DNA of 64,000 nucleotides from Rheum nobile (GCA_027886185.1 WOAB01000041.1:434001-498000); one strand, 5' to 3'; shown: positions 12,101-22,693, counted from the stretch's first letter. The notes: generated by a model not told the origin, from the letters alone. A program made the numbers and translations.

Positions 12101-12857
12101 AGAATTCAGTGGGTCAAATGTTTCCACCACCGTTTCATGCTCCATAGTCCTTCATTAAAGATTTTGAACTGTATATGGATATAGTTATGTCGTGTATGCA
12201 CGAACACATAAACGGTTACTTTGATATTGTTAGTGATGGAAAATGTGGATACAGAGCCGTTGCAGATCAAATAGGCATTGGGCAGGAACAATGGAGGATC
12301 GTCCGACAATCCATGATTGATAAGGTGAAAGAAATCTTTCCATTGTATGCTCAGACTTGCCTCTTTCCGATTACGCTGGATACAGTACTGGAACAACTTA
12401 CATGGTTTGACGATGGGATGGCCCCAGAGAATACTTGGATGGTGATTCCATATATGGGTTGTTTGGTCTCTTCTGCATTCAATTGTGCAGTTGTCGTGCT
12501 GGGTGCTATGAATGCTACTTACTTGCCTTTGCAAGCGGTTCCACATCATCCCGGGGGTGCTAAGCTAAAGACGATATGCATCTGCCATGTTCAGAAGGAG
12601 AATCATTTTATTTCGGTATGTTACTAATCATTTAATCAATTTTTATTCATTATTTGAACTCATTAACTAGGCAAGTGAATACGTTCTCCATTCTTTTGTA
12701 GCTGGCCCTATCAGAGGCGTCACCGTTGCCTCCAATATTTGTCATGTGGGAGCATGCAAAGGATGCCTCTGCTGCTTGTATGTATGATCCATTCACTACT
12801 CAGCTGATGGCGTATGAACCTTCCAGAAGAAAGAGACGAGGTCACAAGCCGACTTAA
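9166..12857 (+). pseudogene. MULE transposase with C-terminal OTU protease domain, broken
   Basis: A short first exon (9166-9237, MANEDDFSNF) precedes a main body from about 9730. A FAR1-like N-terminal zinc region (CDCPFK, GTHNH) is followed by the MULE catalytic domain with LLDSTYSTNR (first Asp), VTDREKAL (second Asp) and IEGAHSSLK (Glu), and a SWIM-like RDVLPCVHDIA segment. After a Pro-rich linker comes an OTU cysteine-protease domain with DGKCGYRAVA (Asp, Cys) and NHFIS (His). Introns with GT-AG ends lie at 10666-10743, 11254-11330 and 12616-12701. Breaks: stops near 9830, 10229, 10817, 11842 and 12145, and a one-base frameshift near 10140. The downstream frame stays readable through most breaks, so decay is recent. 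Plant MULE transposases with an OTU tail are known; the role of the protease is not. Confidence 0.88.
9535..9665. repeat. Internal cluster of ACGTGACG / CGTCACG words
   Basis: Between the first exon and the main transposase body lie at least six CGTGACG/CGTCACG words (for example TACGTGACGATTGGATGG, GGTCCGTCACGTATGG, CATACGTCACGAACC). They are the same words as at the element ends, inside an intron or leader. Confidence 0.75.
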
Positions 12858-13093
12858 ATATTATTATAATCGCACATTGTAAAGATATTGTTAGGGCAAC
12901 TTAATATTCTATTTTACGTATGGATTTTTAGAAGTATAACTTTTACGTAATCCCGAATTGGTTTTTTAGGAATCAACTATAAATTTCATCGCGATGTAAA
13001 TTTAGCTTCTGTAAAGAGGCATGGTTTGTTGCCCTAGACCGTGCTCCCTTAATGAGACATAGATTTAGCTTCTGTAAAGAGGCACGGTTTAGG

Positions 13094-13240
13094 ACAATCT
13101 ATACGTGACGAACCACTATAATCTGTATCTGACGAACCAATACAATCTGTACGCGACGAACCAATACAATCTGTACGTGACAAACCAATACAATATGTAC
13201 GTGACGAACCAATACAATTTGTACGTGACAGACCAATATT
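13094..13240. repeat. 24-bp tandem array of the MULE palindrome word
   Basis: About six copies of a 24-bp unit AATCTGTACGTGACGAACCA plus ATAC. It lies between the 3' ends of the transposase and the reverse-strand genes. Each unit carries CGTGACG, the word also seen at both element ends. Confidence 0.85.
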
Positions 13241-13408
13241 GTTGAAGACAATACAAATTGTTCATTACGTTGGTTTAGCGTTTGAAGAAATTAGGGTAGT
13301 CTCTAGTGAACGTTCGCTTCATATGATATCTCTGCTTTGCTAAATTTGTTTGCTCCCTACAAAGGTTGATAGTACATAAACAACATTACACAAAAGATAC
13401 GACATGAA

Positions 13409-13711
13409 TCACCTACGATGTACATCATTTAGTAGATTGAAGTTATACCTACGAATGTTATCAAGATCTTTAACAAGATCTTGATTTTCCTTAACAAGAT
13501 CTTGTTTTTCCTGCCATTGTTGTCGAATAACCGTATGTGCCTTCTCCTCATACATTGGATCAATCCACTCCCTGAAATGACATGTATCTTCTGGGCATCC
13601 CCAATACCTTCTCCCGTAGTTCCACTGCAAATCCCAAGATCGGACAACGACTTTCAAATTACAGTAACATAGCCTATCTGCATTTGTTGATGATTTTGAT
13701 GAAGATGCCAT
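13409..13711 (-). CDS. Small GRF-type zinc finger protein in the MULE
   Basis: An uninterrupted 100-residue reverse-strand frame with its own ATG. Residues about 14-52 match a GRF zinc finger: CYCN, then a basic/aromatic stretch with WNYGRRYWGCP, then CHFREWIDP, giving the four-cysteine/histidine layout. The C-terminal half is charged and heptad-like with two near repeats of KENQDLVK, probably a coiled coil. GRF fingers bind single-stranded nucleic acid or zinc in TOP3A, APE2 and NEIL3 relatives; short plant GRF plus coiled-coil proteins like this are abundant and often transposon-linked. It is the only intact gene inside this MULE, lying between the transposase and PMD genes, so it may be element-encoded. 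No function is shown. Confidence 0.7.
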   Translation of the reverse strand: MASSSKSSTNADRLCYCNLKVVVRSWDLQWNYGRRYWGCPEDTCHFREWIDPMYEEKAHTVIRQQWQEKQDLVKENQDLVKDLDNIRRYNFNLLNDVHRR

Positions 13712-14137
13712 TATTTGTTGTAGTGTTTGGCTTCTAACAGTAGCCCTAATGCTTCTTATATAGTGAAAGGAGAGAGGCGTTGTGTTTGACAGCTAATAAC
13801 CAGGTATTTGACAGCTAATAACCAGGTGTTTGACAACTGCTGTATACAGCTGTTTGCCAGTTTTTGGCTTCGGCCCTGACGAACTAAGCCAAACCACGCG
13901 TGACGGACCACTATGTGCCACTCTCATCATTGCCATGTTTGAAGGGTATTTGTGGAGATCTATTGCATCGATCAACAATTAACAACAAAGTATCAAATGT
14001 GCGATATAAAAGTTATGGCAAAGACATGCAAATTAGTTTGATTATCATCATAAAACTAGTCAAGAAACTGCAATTCCATAAACGGTGCAACACTCCCTAA
14101 AATATAACCAAAGTAGCAATTGAAAACTTGAATGCAC

Positions 14138-16511
14138 TTAATTTTCGTCCTCCTCATCATTGCCATGCTCGTAGGGTCTGAAGTCTTGGATGCAGTGTCG
14201 CACAGCAGCGCGCATGTTGTAGAATTGTTCTTCCTCCGCATCATAGAAAGGATTTAGACGTTGGGATGCTTGTCCAATGACCTACAGAAATACGTATAAA
14301 TTAAAAAGAATCGGTTTAATTGTATAAGAAAAGTAAAAACAAATATCCAACACATTTTTTTACCTGGACAAGATCTATGATACCAGCATCCTGAGGCCTG
14401 ACACATGGGTGTGTATGAGGTATATACCACTCCATGTAGTCGGCACTACACTCATACCCTTCTAAAGCAGGAGGGCCCATATGTGTGATCCAGATGGAGT
14501 GTTGACTTCTTGCATCCCAACTCCAGTTTGAAGCGGGGTTATACTGCACTATATATCTCCTAATATTGGGATGTATGTGCGCTTTGATGGGCTCTATAAC
14601 TGGTCGGGGAATCCCCTGTACCACTCCAAATTGCCTCGATACCCGATTCGGCATATAGGGCTCGGTAATTCTCAGAAAAGAGATGACCCCATGAAAAAAG
14701 GCAGGAGCCAACGCCGGGATGTTGTAATTAACGTAGCCATAGGGCTGTCAGTCAACCTACACAAAAAAAGGTACAATTAACTCCAACTCTTACACAAAAA
14801 AAGGTCCAATTAATGTATTACACAATTGTAATACATTAATATGAGAAATAAACTACAACGTATGATACTTACATGCCTAGCTTGCATTAAATCCAACTAT
14901 TTCCTATAGTTTCTTCTCTACCTACTAGGAGTCTGCACATGATTCCATCGACTGGCATATGGCACAGCGTCTTCGAAGCAGGGATTTTGTTGTGGGTGAA
15001 AGCTAGGGAAGTATAGATAGATCCAAGCTTGTACATAAATAACATGGTTAACATATCAACCTTACCTTAAATGTAATTAAATTATATAAAAACAATATGC
15101 AACAAAATCCTTACCAGCAACAAAGTGTAGCAGGTGGACATCTGACGACACTCATGCCGTGAACACTCGCCCAATGACCGATACATGAATGCCAATGTGC
15201 CAGAACCCCAAGAAAGATTGCAAGTATCACCAATGTCACTCACGTAGATCACATAAGGCATGTGCAGCATGTGTTGGGACTTGTCTGGAAAGAGGGTCGA
15301 GGCCATCAGGTACCACAAATAACCAGACACGATCTCATCATCATCTAGGTCATTGTTCAAGCAGTGATATTTCAGGTTGTCTACAGTGACACCATGTTTA
15401 GCCATTTCTTACGTCAAGGAAAAGAACTGTATTGCCCTCATCGCTTGTTGATTGTACAATTCATTTTTACCCTTGTTGCGATCCTGGAGAGGAAGTCCCA
15501 TTCCGTGCCCATCAATCTTGAGGCCCAAAATCATGTACACATCCAGAAGAGTGATCGTCATCTCTCCAAATGGCATATGAAATGAATTTGTCTCTGGCTG
15601 CCATCGCTCCAGAAATGCAAAAATCAAAGGCAGATCTACATAAGTGTACATCAGGTCCTGCAAATGTGTGATGCCGCTGTTTCTGGCAAGATCACACCAT
15701 GTAGAGTCATCGTCAAGCCTCCATTTTCTTAGCTGCTCTTGTCTAAGCTGAAACGTGAGAGTTTCTCGCTCCTATAAAAAGAACATGTTAGATACAAAAA
15801 AAAAGATAATAGTTTAATAACATGCTCAAGTTTTGATAACTTACAATGCCGTGATAAATGAAATATGCAGTGTGGGCAGACTAAATAGCTGGTCTGGGAT
15901 CTCCGGACCTCCCGGTACAGGTCCTATCAACTTGGGATCGACATCATCCCGACCTCCAGCATGTCTAGCCTGTCTAGGCTCTCTATCCTGCTTAGGCTCT
16001 CTACCCTGCCTAGGCTCTCTACGTTGTGTAGGAGCAGCATGTTCCTCCGTCGGTTCCTCGAAATGAGGTTGTTGAGCGGGCCAATATGCTTGCCCACTCA
16101 TACCTCCTGGCCACATGGGCCAACCACTAGGCTCCTGAGGTGTAGGAGGTACGTACCAACCACTACGCTCCTCAGATGTAGAAGGTACATACCATGTCGG
16201 ATCCTATAAAACAAATTATTAGAAAAAATATTAATTAACCGACAAGTTTAAGAATATGTATAGTTACTTACCACATTTCCCACATTCTGGTATATAGGTG
16301 GATCATTAAGCGTCATGTTGTCGAGTACTGGGTCTGCATACACCGCTACAGCAGGAGGGTCACGGTTTGTACTCGGTCCTGCTTCGTCACTTTTTTTGGA
16401 TTTCTTCTGCCTCTTTCGATATACTATATGATCGTCTACTTGTTCCTGTTCTTGTTCTTCACGTACAGCGTTCCACCTTCTGTGACGTGCAGATCTTGTT
16501 TCGTTTTCCAT
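14138..16511 (-). pseudogene. PMD-domain gene carried by the MULE, broken
   Basis: First exon 16272-16511 encodes 80 basic, charged residues (MENETRSARHRRW). The second exon (about 15845-16204) is Pro/Glu/Arg-rich with four tandem REPRQ-type repeats and reaches the family's PGGP motif. Then come a HTAYFIYHGI stretch in a shifted frame (frameshift near 15885), the PMD core FLERWQPETNSFHMPFGEMT (15409-15663), an in-frame stop at 15409-15411 with coding continuing after it, a WIYLYFPSFHP exon near 14900-15020 with two further stops, an exon at 14350-14711 (PNRVSRQFG, SADYMEWY) and a final exon 14138-14281 ending in an acidic tail. It is not a copy of the PMD at 922-3351: the two differ throughout but share exon order. 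Confidence 0.85.
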
Positions 16512-16542
16512 CTGAAATAGAAAAAAAAACTTCAGGGGGAGC

Positions 16543-16690
16543 AACAACAACAAAAACAAAAACAAAAACAACAACACCCTCAATAACAACAACATCAACA
16601 TCATCAACAACACCAACAATATCAACAACAATATCAACAACAACATCAACAACATCATCAACAACAAAAACAACATCAACAACAACAAAT
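16543..16690. repeat. Trinucleotide-type microsatellite (CAA/ATC-rich)
   Basis: An imperfect AACAACAAC / ATCAACAAC run of about 150 bp directly upstream of the PMD gene's start codon, so probably in its leader. Frames across it give long low-complexity runs on both strands that should not be taken as protein. Confidence 0.85.
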
Positions 16691-16711
16691 GCGCTGAACC
16701 AGATCTGCTTG

Positions 16712-16790
16712 ATCCGTCCGTGACGGATCATGACGATCCGTCCGTGATGGATGGAGTCAATCCGTCCGTCACGGACCAGATCTGGATGGA
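16712..16790. repeat. TCCGTGACGGA palindromes upstream of the PMD start
   Basis: Tightly packed GATCCGTCCGTGACGGATC, ATCCGTCCGTGATGG and ATCCGTCCGTCACGGACC words. Same private word family as the MULE ends and intergenic array. Confidence 0.8.
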
Positions 16791-17024
16791 TCAATTTTGA
16801 CAGATCTCAGATCTGGATCTGTGCAGTTTTTTGACAAATTTCGTATGCAGATCCATATTCAAAATCGACATTAAATCAATTGAAACAACCTTCAAACATG
16901 TTTAAATCCAATACTAGACAAGTAATCCCTAAACGAAAACCATCTAAAATGTCTTAACAACTTCAATAATTTCAAGATAATTCAACTAAGTGAAGAACAA
17001 ATACAGATTTAACTAAACTTATGG

Positions 17025-17321
17025 ATCGTGACGGACGGATTGAATCAAAACGTGACGGATCGAAGCCTTTGACCTTGGGAGCGATATCGCGAGTGGGTTG
17101 CTGCAAATGAGGGTTGATGCAAAGGGGAGACGAAGTCGCTGCATTTATATACAGCGACTTCGTCCGTGACGCACGGATTGGGTTGGTGCGTCACGGACGG
17201 TTTCATGTGGTCCGTCACGAACGGAGTGCTTTAGTTCGTCACGGTCGGCTTCATTTGGTACGTCACGTACGAAACAGTGCGTGAAATAGAAATTGTACCC
17301 GTGCGTGAAATAGCAAGGGCC
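17025..17321 (-). repeat. Right subterminal palindromes and TIR of the MULE
   Basis: CGTGACGGA and CGTCACGG words at about 17028-17066 and 17160-17275, then the right TIR (17271-17321) with two TGCGTGAAATAG copies mirroring the left end. Confidence 0.85.
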
Positions 17322-17329
17322 TATAAAAA

Positions 17330-17600
17330 ATATGAGATATCGGGTATGAGTATCGGTATGGATATCAAGATATGAATATGAGTGATATCAATGTATCAGA
17401 TATGGGTATGCGTGATATATGTTTGATATATCAATTTCTTGGGAGATATTAAAATAACAATCCAATACCAATCTGATATCACTGATATCGATATCTACCT
17501 ATATCAAACAACATATATTAGTTTGATATCGATATCAAGATATACCAAACACAGATATGAGTATGACTGATATCTCATACACATACCTAATATCCTGATA
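17330..17600. repeat. GATATC/GATATGAG-rich MITE interior
   Basis: Dense short words GATATGAGTAT, GATATCAAGATAT and their inverse give strong self-complementarity. This is the body of the MITE that received the MULE. Confidence 0.6.
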
Positions 17601-17620
17601 TTAATACCAAAAGAGTCCTA

Positions 17621-17951
17621 ATTTAATTCTATAGCTCATTTACGGCTCGACAAGTTGCATGGGTTGTGCGAAGTAATGTGATCCGATCCCTAGCTTTGTA
17701 AGTTGTAACGTGAAAAGATGGTTCATCCTATTCACACTACACTATTTTCAACATCTAAAATTTATGAGAATTGAATTTCGTTCCAATTCCTATATACGGA
17801 GTATAAATGAATGAATCATATCCTTCTCACAAACCCTAAGCAATTATTGAGCCAAAACTAAATGTACTAGAAACAACTTTCGATTAGACATCTTTGTAAT
17901 TGTAACCTCATAATTATTTTGGGGTTTATCAGTTTATGCTATGTGAAATTC
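17621..17951. other. Spacer, nothing recognised
   Basis: AT-rich sequence without an open frame of note or repeat structure. Confidence 0.5.
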
Positions 17952-18254
17952 TAATCACGGAAATTTCACGAAATAACCCTCAAATTTTACAAATTTCACG
18001 AGGTGTCTAGAGATTTCAACTATTCCGCGTGATAACCCTTAGTTTTTTAAAAATTTCGTCAAATAACATTTCGTTATCTTAATTGTTAAAGTGTTGTTAA
18101 ATACATTAATTAGAATTTTTTTATATGAAAATAACAACAGCCTTTTCAATTTTATTTTTTTTAAATATTTAACAACACTTTTAACAATTAGGATAACGAA
18201 GGTTATTTAACGAAATTTTTAAAAAACTGAGGATTATCTCGCGAAATTTCCATT
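17952..18254. mobile_element. About 300-bp MITE
   Basis: Inverted ends: left GGAAATTTCACGAAATAACC, right the reverse complement of GGAAATTTCGCGAGATAATC. The inner arms also pair (TAGTTTTTTAAAAATTTCG). It has no coding capacity. Similar GGAAATTTCG...GAAATACCC sequence recurs at 59256-59330. TSD not clear. Confidence 0.65.
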
Positions 18255-18346
18255 GTAATCAATTAAGCACATTTATTATTGGAAATAATTTATACTCACG
18301 GTTGTGGTTTCTGTTAACTGATGTGAGAAAATTTGTTCCGCATAAG

Positions 18347-19081
18347 CACTGACGGACCTAGCTTAGGCCCAGTGGGGGCCACGCCCCCACTGGAATTTTC
18401 AAAAAAACCAATTAGTATTAATTCTTAATGTTTTTTTTTAAATGCATATATAATTCAATTTTTAAATAATAATCTTTCAATTAATATTTTTAAATAACCC
18501 TACAAGATACTAAAAATTACAACTTTATCCAAAATTTGAACACAAAACCTCTAAAAAATGCAATACATCTTCTATATCTATCTTTATTTGTGTTAGAATT
18601 TTCTATATTTAGGGTTTATGGATTTAAAATTTTCAAAATAATTTTTGTATACAAATGTGTTGAATTTACGCACAAATAGTAGTAAATAATGATGGGTTTT
18701 TTTAAAAAAATTGTAATTTTTTTTATCAATTTGAGCACAATTTTATTTTGGTTTGAATATAGGGTTTGTATGAAATTAGGGTTGGTTGTGTAAGGCATGT
18801 GATAGACTTAGTGTAAACAATGTCTTTTATCCACCGACTAAAACATCTCATTTATAAGAATGTTAGAAAATCGATATAACATTTTATTTGCATTATGTAA
18901 ATTCAGCGTGATACAATTTTTTCTCGTTCAAGATGGGCGGGGTAATGAAATTTTCCCATTATTTCTTTTAAGTTTTTAAATTTTGCTCAATGATATTAGG
19001 TAAACAAAATAGTTTGAGCGTTTATATTTTACTCTTCGAAAATTTAGCCCCCATTAGACTAAAATTCCGCGTCCGTCCCTG
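18347..19081. mobile_element. 735-bp hAT-type non-autonomous element
   Basis: An exact 8-bp TSD CGCATAAG (18339-18346 and 19082-19089) flanks termini CACTGACGGACC and, inverted, CAGGGACGGACG, the classic hAT terminus. The left subterminal part holds CCCAGTGGGGGCC and the right TAGCCCCCATTAG. The interior is AT-rich with no real gene. Confidence 0.88.
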
Positions 19082-19089
19082 CGCATAAG

Positions 19090-19785
19090 GGAGAATCATA
19101 TATGAATATCTCATTAAATAGATCATCTGACTGATCACATGCATAAACGAAAATAGATAGTAAGATATAAGCCCTTTTAACACATGTGAAAGTTTGCTTA
19201 TTCTCACATAAAAAGTTTGAGAAAAATAAACCTAATTAAGTATACAAATCCATAATTGCTCTATTTATTTTCAATTAATTTTGAGTTGAAACCTTATTAT
19301 TTATATACTGGATAAGATTGTATGTGCATGTTACGCTTATATATATATGTCCCCCATGTTTATTAATCCATTGTACTTTAGCAACATAAAAAAATCATCT
19401 AGAGATGATAAGGTTAAAATGTAAATTTGTGTATGGTTATGGCCTGGACTTGTTGTCATTTGGGGTACAGTACTAGTATGCTATATAGGATGCATGTGAT
19501 TTACCTTTTGGCCTTAAATTTGAACACATAGTGTATTAGCTGTTTCAACCAGAAGCTTCCTCGAAAATTCCGTATTACGACTGCATGTGTTAGATTAGAT
19601 ACGATCAAAATACGTGCATTAGTGAGTGCATACAACGTACGTACGCTAGCTAAAATTTCACAGGCTAGGGAAACGACTTTCCGACAAGATAATACGTGTT
19701 CCGATAAGCTATATAGTGATAAGATTGACTTTTGTCTTTTTAGCTATTTGCATTATGCATGCATTTATGAGTAAGATCGATAATG

Positions 19786-19786
<1 letters not shown>
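19090..19786. other. Spacer, no gene seen
   Basis: AT-rich intergenic sequence. No frame, TIR or tandem repeat that I can support. Confidence 0.5.

Positions 19787-19787
<1 letters not shown>

Positions 19788-19842
<55 letters not shown>
19788..19842. repeat. (TA)n microsatellite
   Basis: About 27 uninterrupted TA units. Confidence 0.97.
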
Positions 19843-19845
<3 letters not shown>

Positions 19846-20189
19846 TACGTGCTAATTATTAAGATTGATTTAAGTAATTAAATACACGCACCTTTTTAAT
19901 TTGTTTCTGAATTTATTCATGTCTAATAAGTCCATACATTGTACGTGTTTAGTTGGCATCAATACTATCATTTTGATAATAATAAAAGTAGATAGAGATA
20001 ATTAAGATTGTTTTTACCATGTTCAGGTTAAATGACTCTTTAAATCTAGTAATATTAAACAAATGTCTCTCGATAAACTTATTCTAAAATCATAACTCAT
20101 GTTAATATCATCATTATATAATGATGACATCACCATAAGTCAATCAAATTAACATATATTTGACCATTGATCGGCGAAACTTTTTCCCG

Positions 20190-20720
20190 TCAAAAAAATA
20201 TTTTTGGTGACGGTATCATCTTGATGACAGTAACTGTTACTGTCATCAAAATACAAACTGTCATCATCTTGATGACAATCATTGTCATCAAAACACAAAT
20301 TGTCATCAAAAATACAAACTGTCATCAAAACACAAATTATCATCAAATAAAAACTGCATGGCAACTAGTTAATGACACATACTGTCATCAAAATACAAAT
20401 TGTCATCAAATACAAACTGTATCGCAACTAGTTGATGACACATACTGTCATCAAAACACAAATTGTCATCAAATATAAATTGTATCGCAACTAGTTGATG
20501 ACACATACTGTCATCAAAACACAAACTGTCATCAAATACAAACTGTATCGCAACTAGTTGATGATACATACTGTCATTAAAACATAAACTGTCATCAAAT
20601 ACAAACTATATCGCAACTAGTTGATGACACATATTGTCATCGTAACTAGTTAATGTCACAAATTGTCATTACAACTAGTTGATGACAATACAAATCTCGT
20701 TTTGATGACAATTATCGTTG
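20190..20720. repeat. 63-bp tandem array of GTCATCAAA words
   Basis: About five copies of a 63-bp unit containing TGTCATCAAAACACAAA, CATCAAATACAAACTG and CAACTAGTTGATGACA. ACTAGTTGATGACA reappears as single words to 20720. The unit is a multiple of three, so both strands look open (a 21-residue repeat forward), but composition shows it is repeat, not protein. Arrays of GTGTCATC words are typical of subterminal regions of some plant CACTA elements; no CACTA terminus was found. Confidence 0.85.
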
Positions 20721-20739
20721 AAATGTCACCACCACTAGT

Positions 20740-21440
20740 TGGTGGCATTTACGAAGTGTCACCTTCACTAGTTAGTGCACGTTCAAAGTATTATCAAGAC
20801 TAGTAATTAGTGGCGCTTTCAAAGTGTCATCAAGACTAGTAATTAATGGCGCTTTCAAAGTGTCATCAAGGCTAGTAAGTGGTAACACTTTCAAAGTGTC
20901 ACCGAGGCTAGTCGGTGGCGCTTTCAAAGTGTCATCAAGGCTAGTAAGTGGTGACACTTTCAAAGTGTCACCGAGGCTAGTCGGTGGCACTTTCAAAGCG
21001 TCACCGAGGCTAGTCGGTGGCGCGTTCGAAGTGCCACCGAGGCTAGTCGATGGTGCGTTCGAAGCGTCACCGAGGCTAGTCAGTGGCGCGTTCGAAGCGT
21101 CACCGATGCTAGTCGGTGGCGCGTTCGAAGCGTCACCGAGGCTAGTCGGTGGCGCGTTCGAAACGTCACCGAGGCTAGTCGGTGGCGCATTCGAAGCGTC
21201 ACCGAGGCTAGTCGGTGGCGCGTTCGAAGCGTCACCGAGGCTAGTCGGTGGCGCGTTCGAAGCGTCACCGAGGCTAGTCGATGGCGCGTTCGAAGCGTCA
21301 CCGAGGCTAGTCGATGGATCGTTCAAAGCGTCACCGAGGCTAGTCGGTGGCGCGTTCGAAGCGTCACCAAGGCTAGTTCGGTGGCGTGATCGAATCGTCA
21401 CCGAGACTAGTCGGTGAAACATTCAAAATGTTATCGGTGC
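20740..21440. repeat. 33-bp tandem array, open in both directions
   Basis: About 18 copies of a 33-bp unit built on GTCACCGAGGCTAGTCGGTGG followed by CGCGTTCGAAGC. CACCGAGGCTAGTCGGTG is itself an imperfect palindrome. Divergence increases towards 20740, where units grade into GTGTCATCAAGACTAG. Because 33 is a multiple of three, an 11-residue repeat is read forward (ASPRLVGGAFE, 197 residues) and backward (SLGDASNAPPT, 216 residues). I treat this as subterminal transposon DNA, not a gene, though a repeat protein cannot be excluded. Confidence 0.85.
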
Positions 21441-22069
21441 TAATCAGTGATAACACATCCATAAAAAAGGACACGGTCACATAGGATCAGAATGATCAAT
21501 ATTGATCCTATTGTTAAAAACTGAAGATATTAAATCCCAAGAGCAAGTAGTAACAAATGTGTCAATAAAGAAGAATTTTTAAACATCATATTAACTATCT
21601 TTACTACATAAACTCGATAAATATGAAAAAAGCAACCTAAGTATACAGAAGTATGCAATTCTTTTGGATGAACATATAAGCATGACACGACACTTAAGTG
21701 GACGCAACATTGGTTATCAATTCTGCAACCCAGTTTTCCATGATCGGCGTGCATCAGGTTTAATCTCGGCCTTACTTCTCTTTCCAATATTAAACACTAT
21801 ATCAATAGCAGATAAAGATTGCAACTTTGATTCTTCGGACTTGTTCTTCCCAAATGGACTTTTTCAACCTTGCTCGCTTTTCAAGTGGCATATCAACACA
21901 ACAAACATGGACATTAAAGAGCAAGGACCTAATGGAACATATATTATGCATAAAGTTGTTGGCAATATGTGGCAGTTAGAGAACTTATATAAAGCGCATC
22001 TGAACTTGAAAATTAGATTATACAATGAGCAACAAATTTACTGAATACCTCACTACTACATTCATGCCC

Positions 22070-22330
22070 TCTTACTCTTGACCACTGCACCCAATTTCCA
22101 TTAGTCCATATACGGGAGGAACGTAGTTGTTGAGTACTAACAGCAGATGTCTCTCCTCGAGCTACAACAATAATATGTCCTGATCATTAGACAATTATTA
22201 ATTTCATCAAAGAACAAGGTTCCTTTAATACACAATCAACATACCTGGAAAATGGACAGTTAATGTTGCCTCATCATTCTCATTATTTTCAGTCACAATG
22301 CCTTTATACCAGCTGGAAGACAAGATTGAT
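22070..22330 (-). pseudogene. Captured Agenet-domain protein fragment
   Basis: Two reverse-strand exon pieces. One (about 22250-22330) reads SWYKGIVTENNENDEATLTV then HFP and ends at a GT donor. The next (about 22085-22200) reads ARGETSAVSTQQLRSSRIWT then NGNWVQWS. Both match the Agenet/Tudor-like repeat of plant proteins, in which the usual pattern is WYKG-V...LTVHFPA-GET...LRPS--W-NG-W--WS. The rest of the gene is missing. It lies between transposon-like arrays at 20.2-21.4 and 25.6-26.0 kb, next to the ABF fragment, so capture by an element is likely. Confidence 0.55.
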
Positions 22331-22693
22331 GCATGACAAACAAAATGCTATTAGATGTTAAGGAAGAATACGTGAAAAACAAGAGAGGAATGACCAGAGA
22401 AAATATAAGTCAAAGCTAAAAGATATCAATTCAAGAGAAATTGAAAAAAAAAACACTTCAGTATCATGTGACATGTGACACTAGGTTAACATGATCACTT
22501 CTTGTACTACACAAACAATGAAGTTCAGGTAGTAGGTTAAACCATGTGTTCTCTCTTTTTCTTATGAGTGTGATTTTTGATTTGAAATGTTTCAATATCC
22601 AGCGGAATGCCAGCAAGTTTGAAGTTCAAGCAGATAGCATCTTTTAAGCGAATAATGCTGATGTGTGTGAGTACAAAAAATAGAAACATGTTC

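Larger units (their letters stand above)
8833..17321 (+). mobile_element. 8.5-kb composite MULE carrying transposase-OTU, GRF and PMD genes
   Basis: The ends are inverted repeats alignable over about 50 bp; both contain CTATTTCACGCAC twice, 30 bp apart, followed by short CGTGACG-type palindromes. TATAAAAA occurs on both sides (8825-8832 and 17322-17329), an 8-9 bp TSD as expected for Mutator-like elements. Inside, in order: a forward transposase-OTU pseudogene (9166-12857), a 24-bp tandem array, a reverse GRF-finger ORF (13409-13711) and a reverse PMD pseudogene (14138-16511). The genes converge on the middle. Both large genes carry several stops, so the copy is not autonomous now. Confidence 0.88.
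8807..17618. mobile_element. Small MITE split by the 8.5-kb MULE
   Basis: Left piece 8807-8832 starts GGGCTCGTTTGGTATCGATA; right piece 17322-17618 ends with the inverted counterpart (reverse complement GGACTCTTTTGGTATTAATA). Both ends are flanked by TA (8805-8806, 17619-17620). Without the MULE the element would be about 314 bp. Its right piece is packed with GATATC/GATATGAG words. The ends look Tourist/PIF-like or mariner-like; the assignment is tentative. Confidence 0.55.

Noticed and set aside
16248..16794. Leu/Val-rich and Thr/Ser-rich frames over 16.45-16.7 kb
   Set aside because: Produced by the CAA/ATC microsatellite; the real coding frame here is the reverse PMD first exon, which starts at 16511.
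20824..21417. Long open frames on both strands (197 and 216 residues) as protein genes
   Set aside because: The unit length is a multiple of three and has no stop in these frames, so openness is automatic; composition tracks the DNA repeat.
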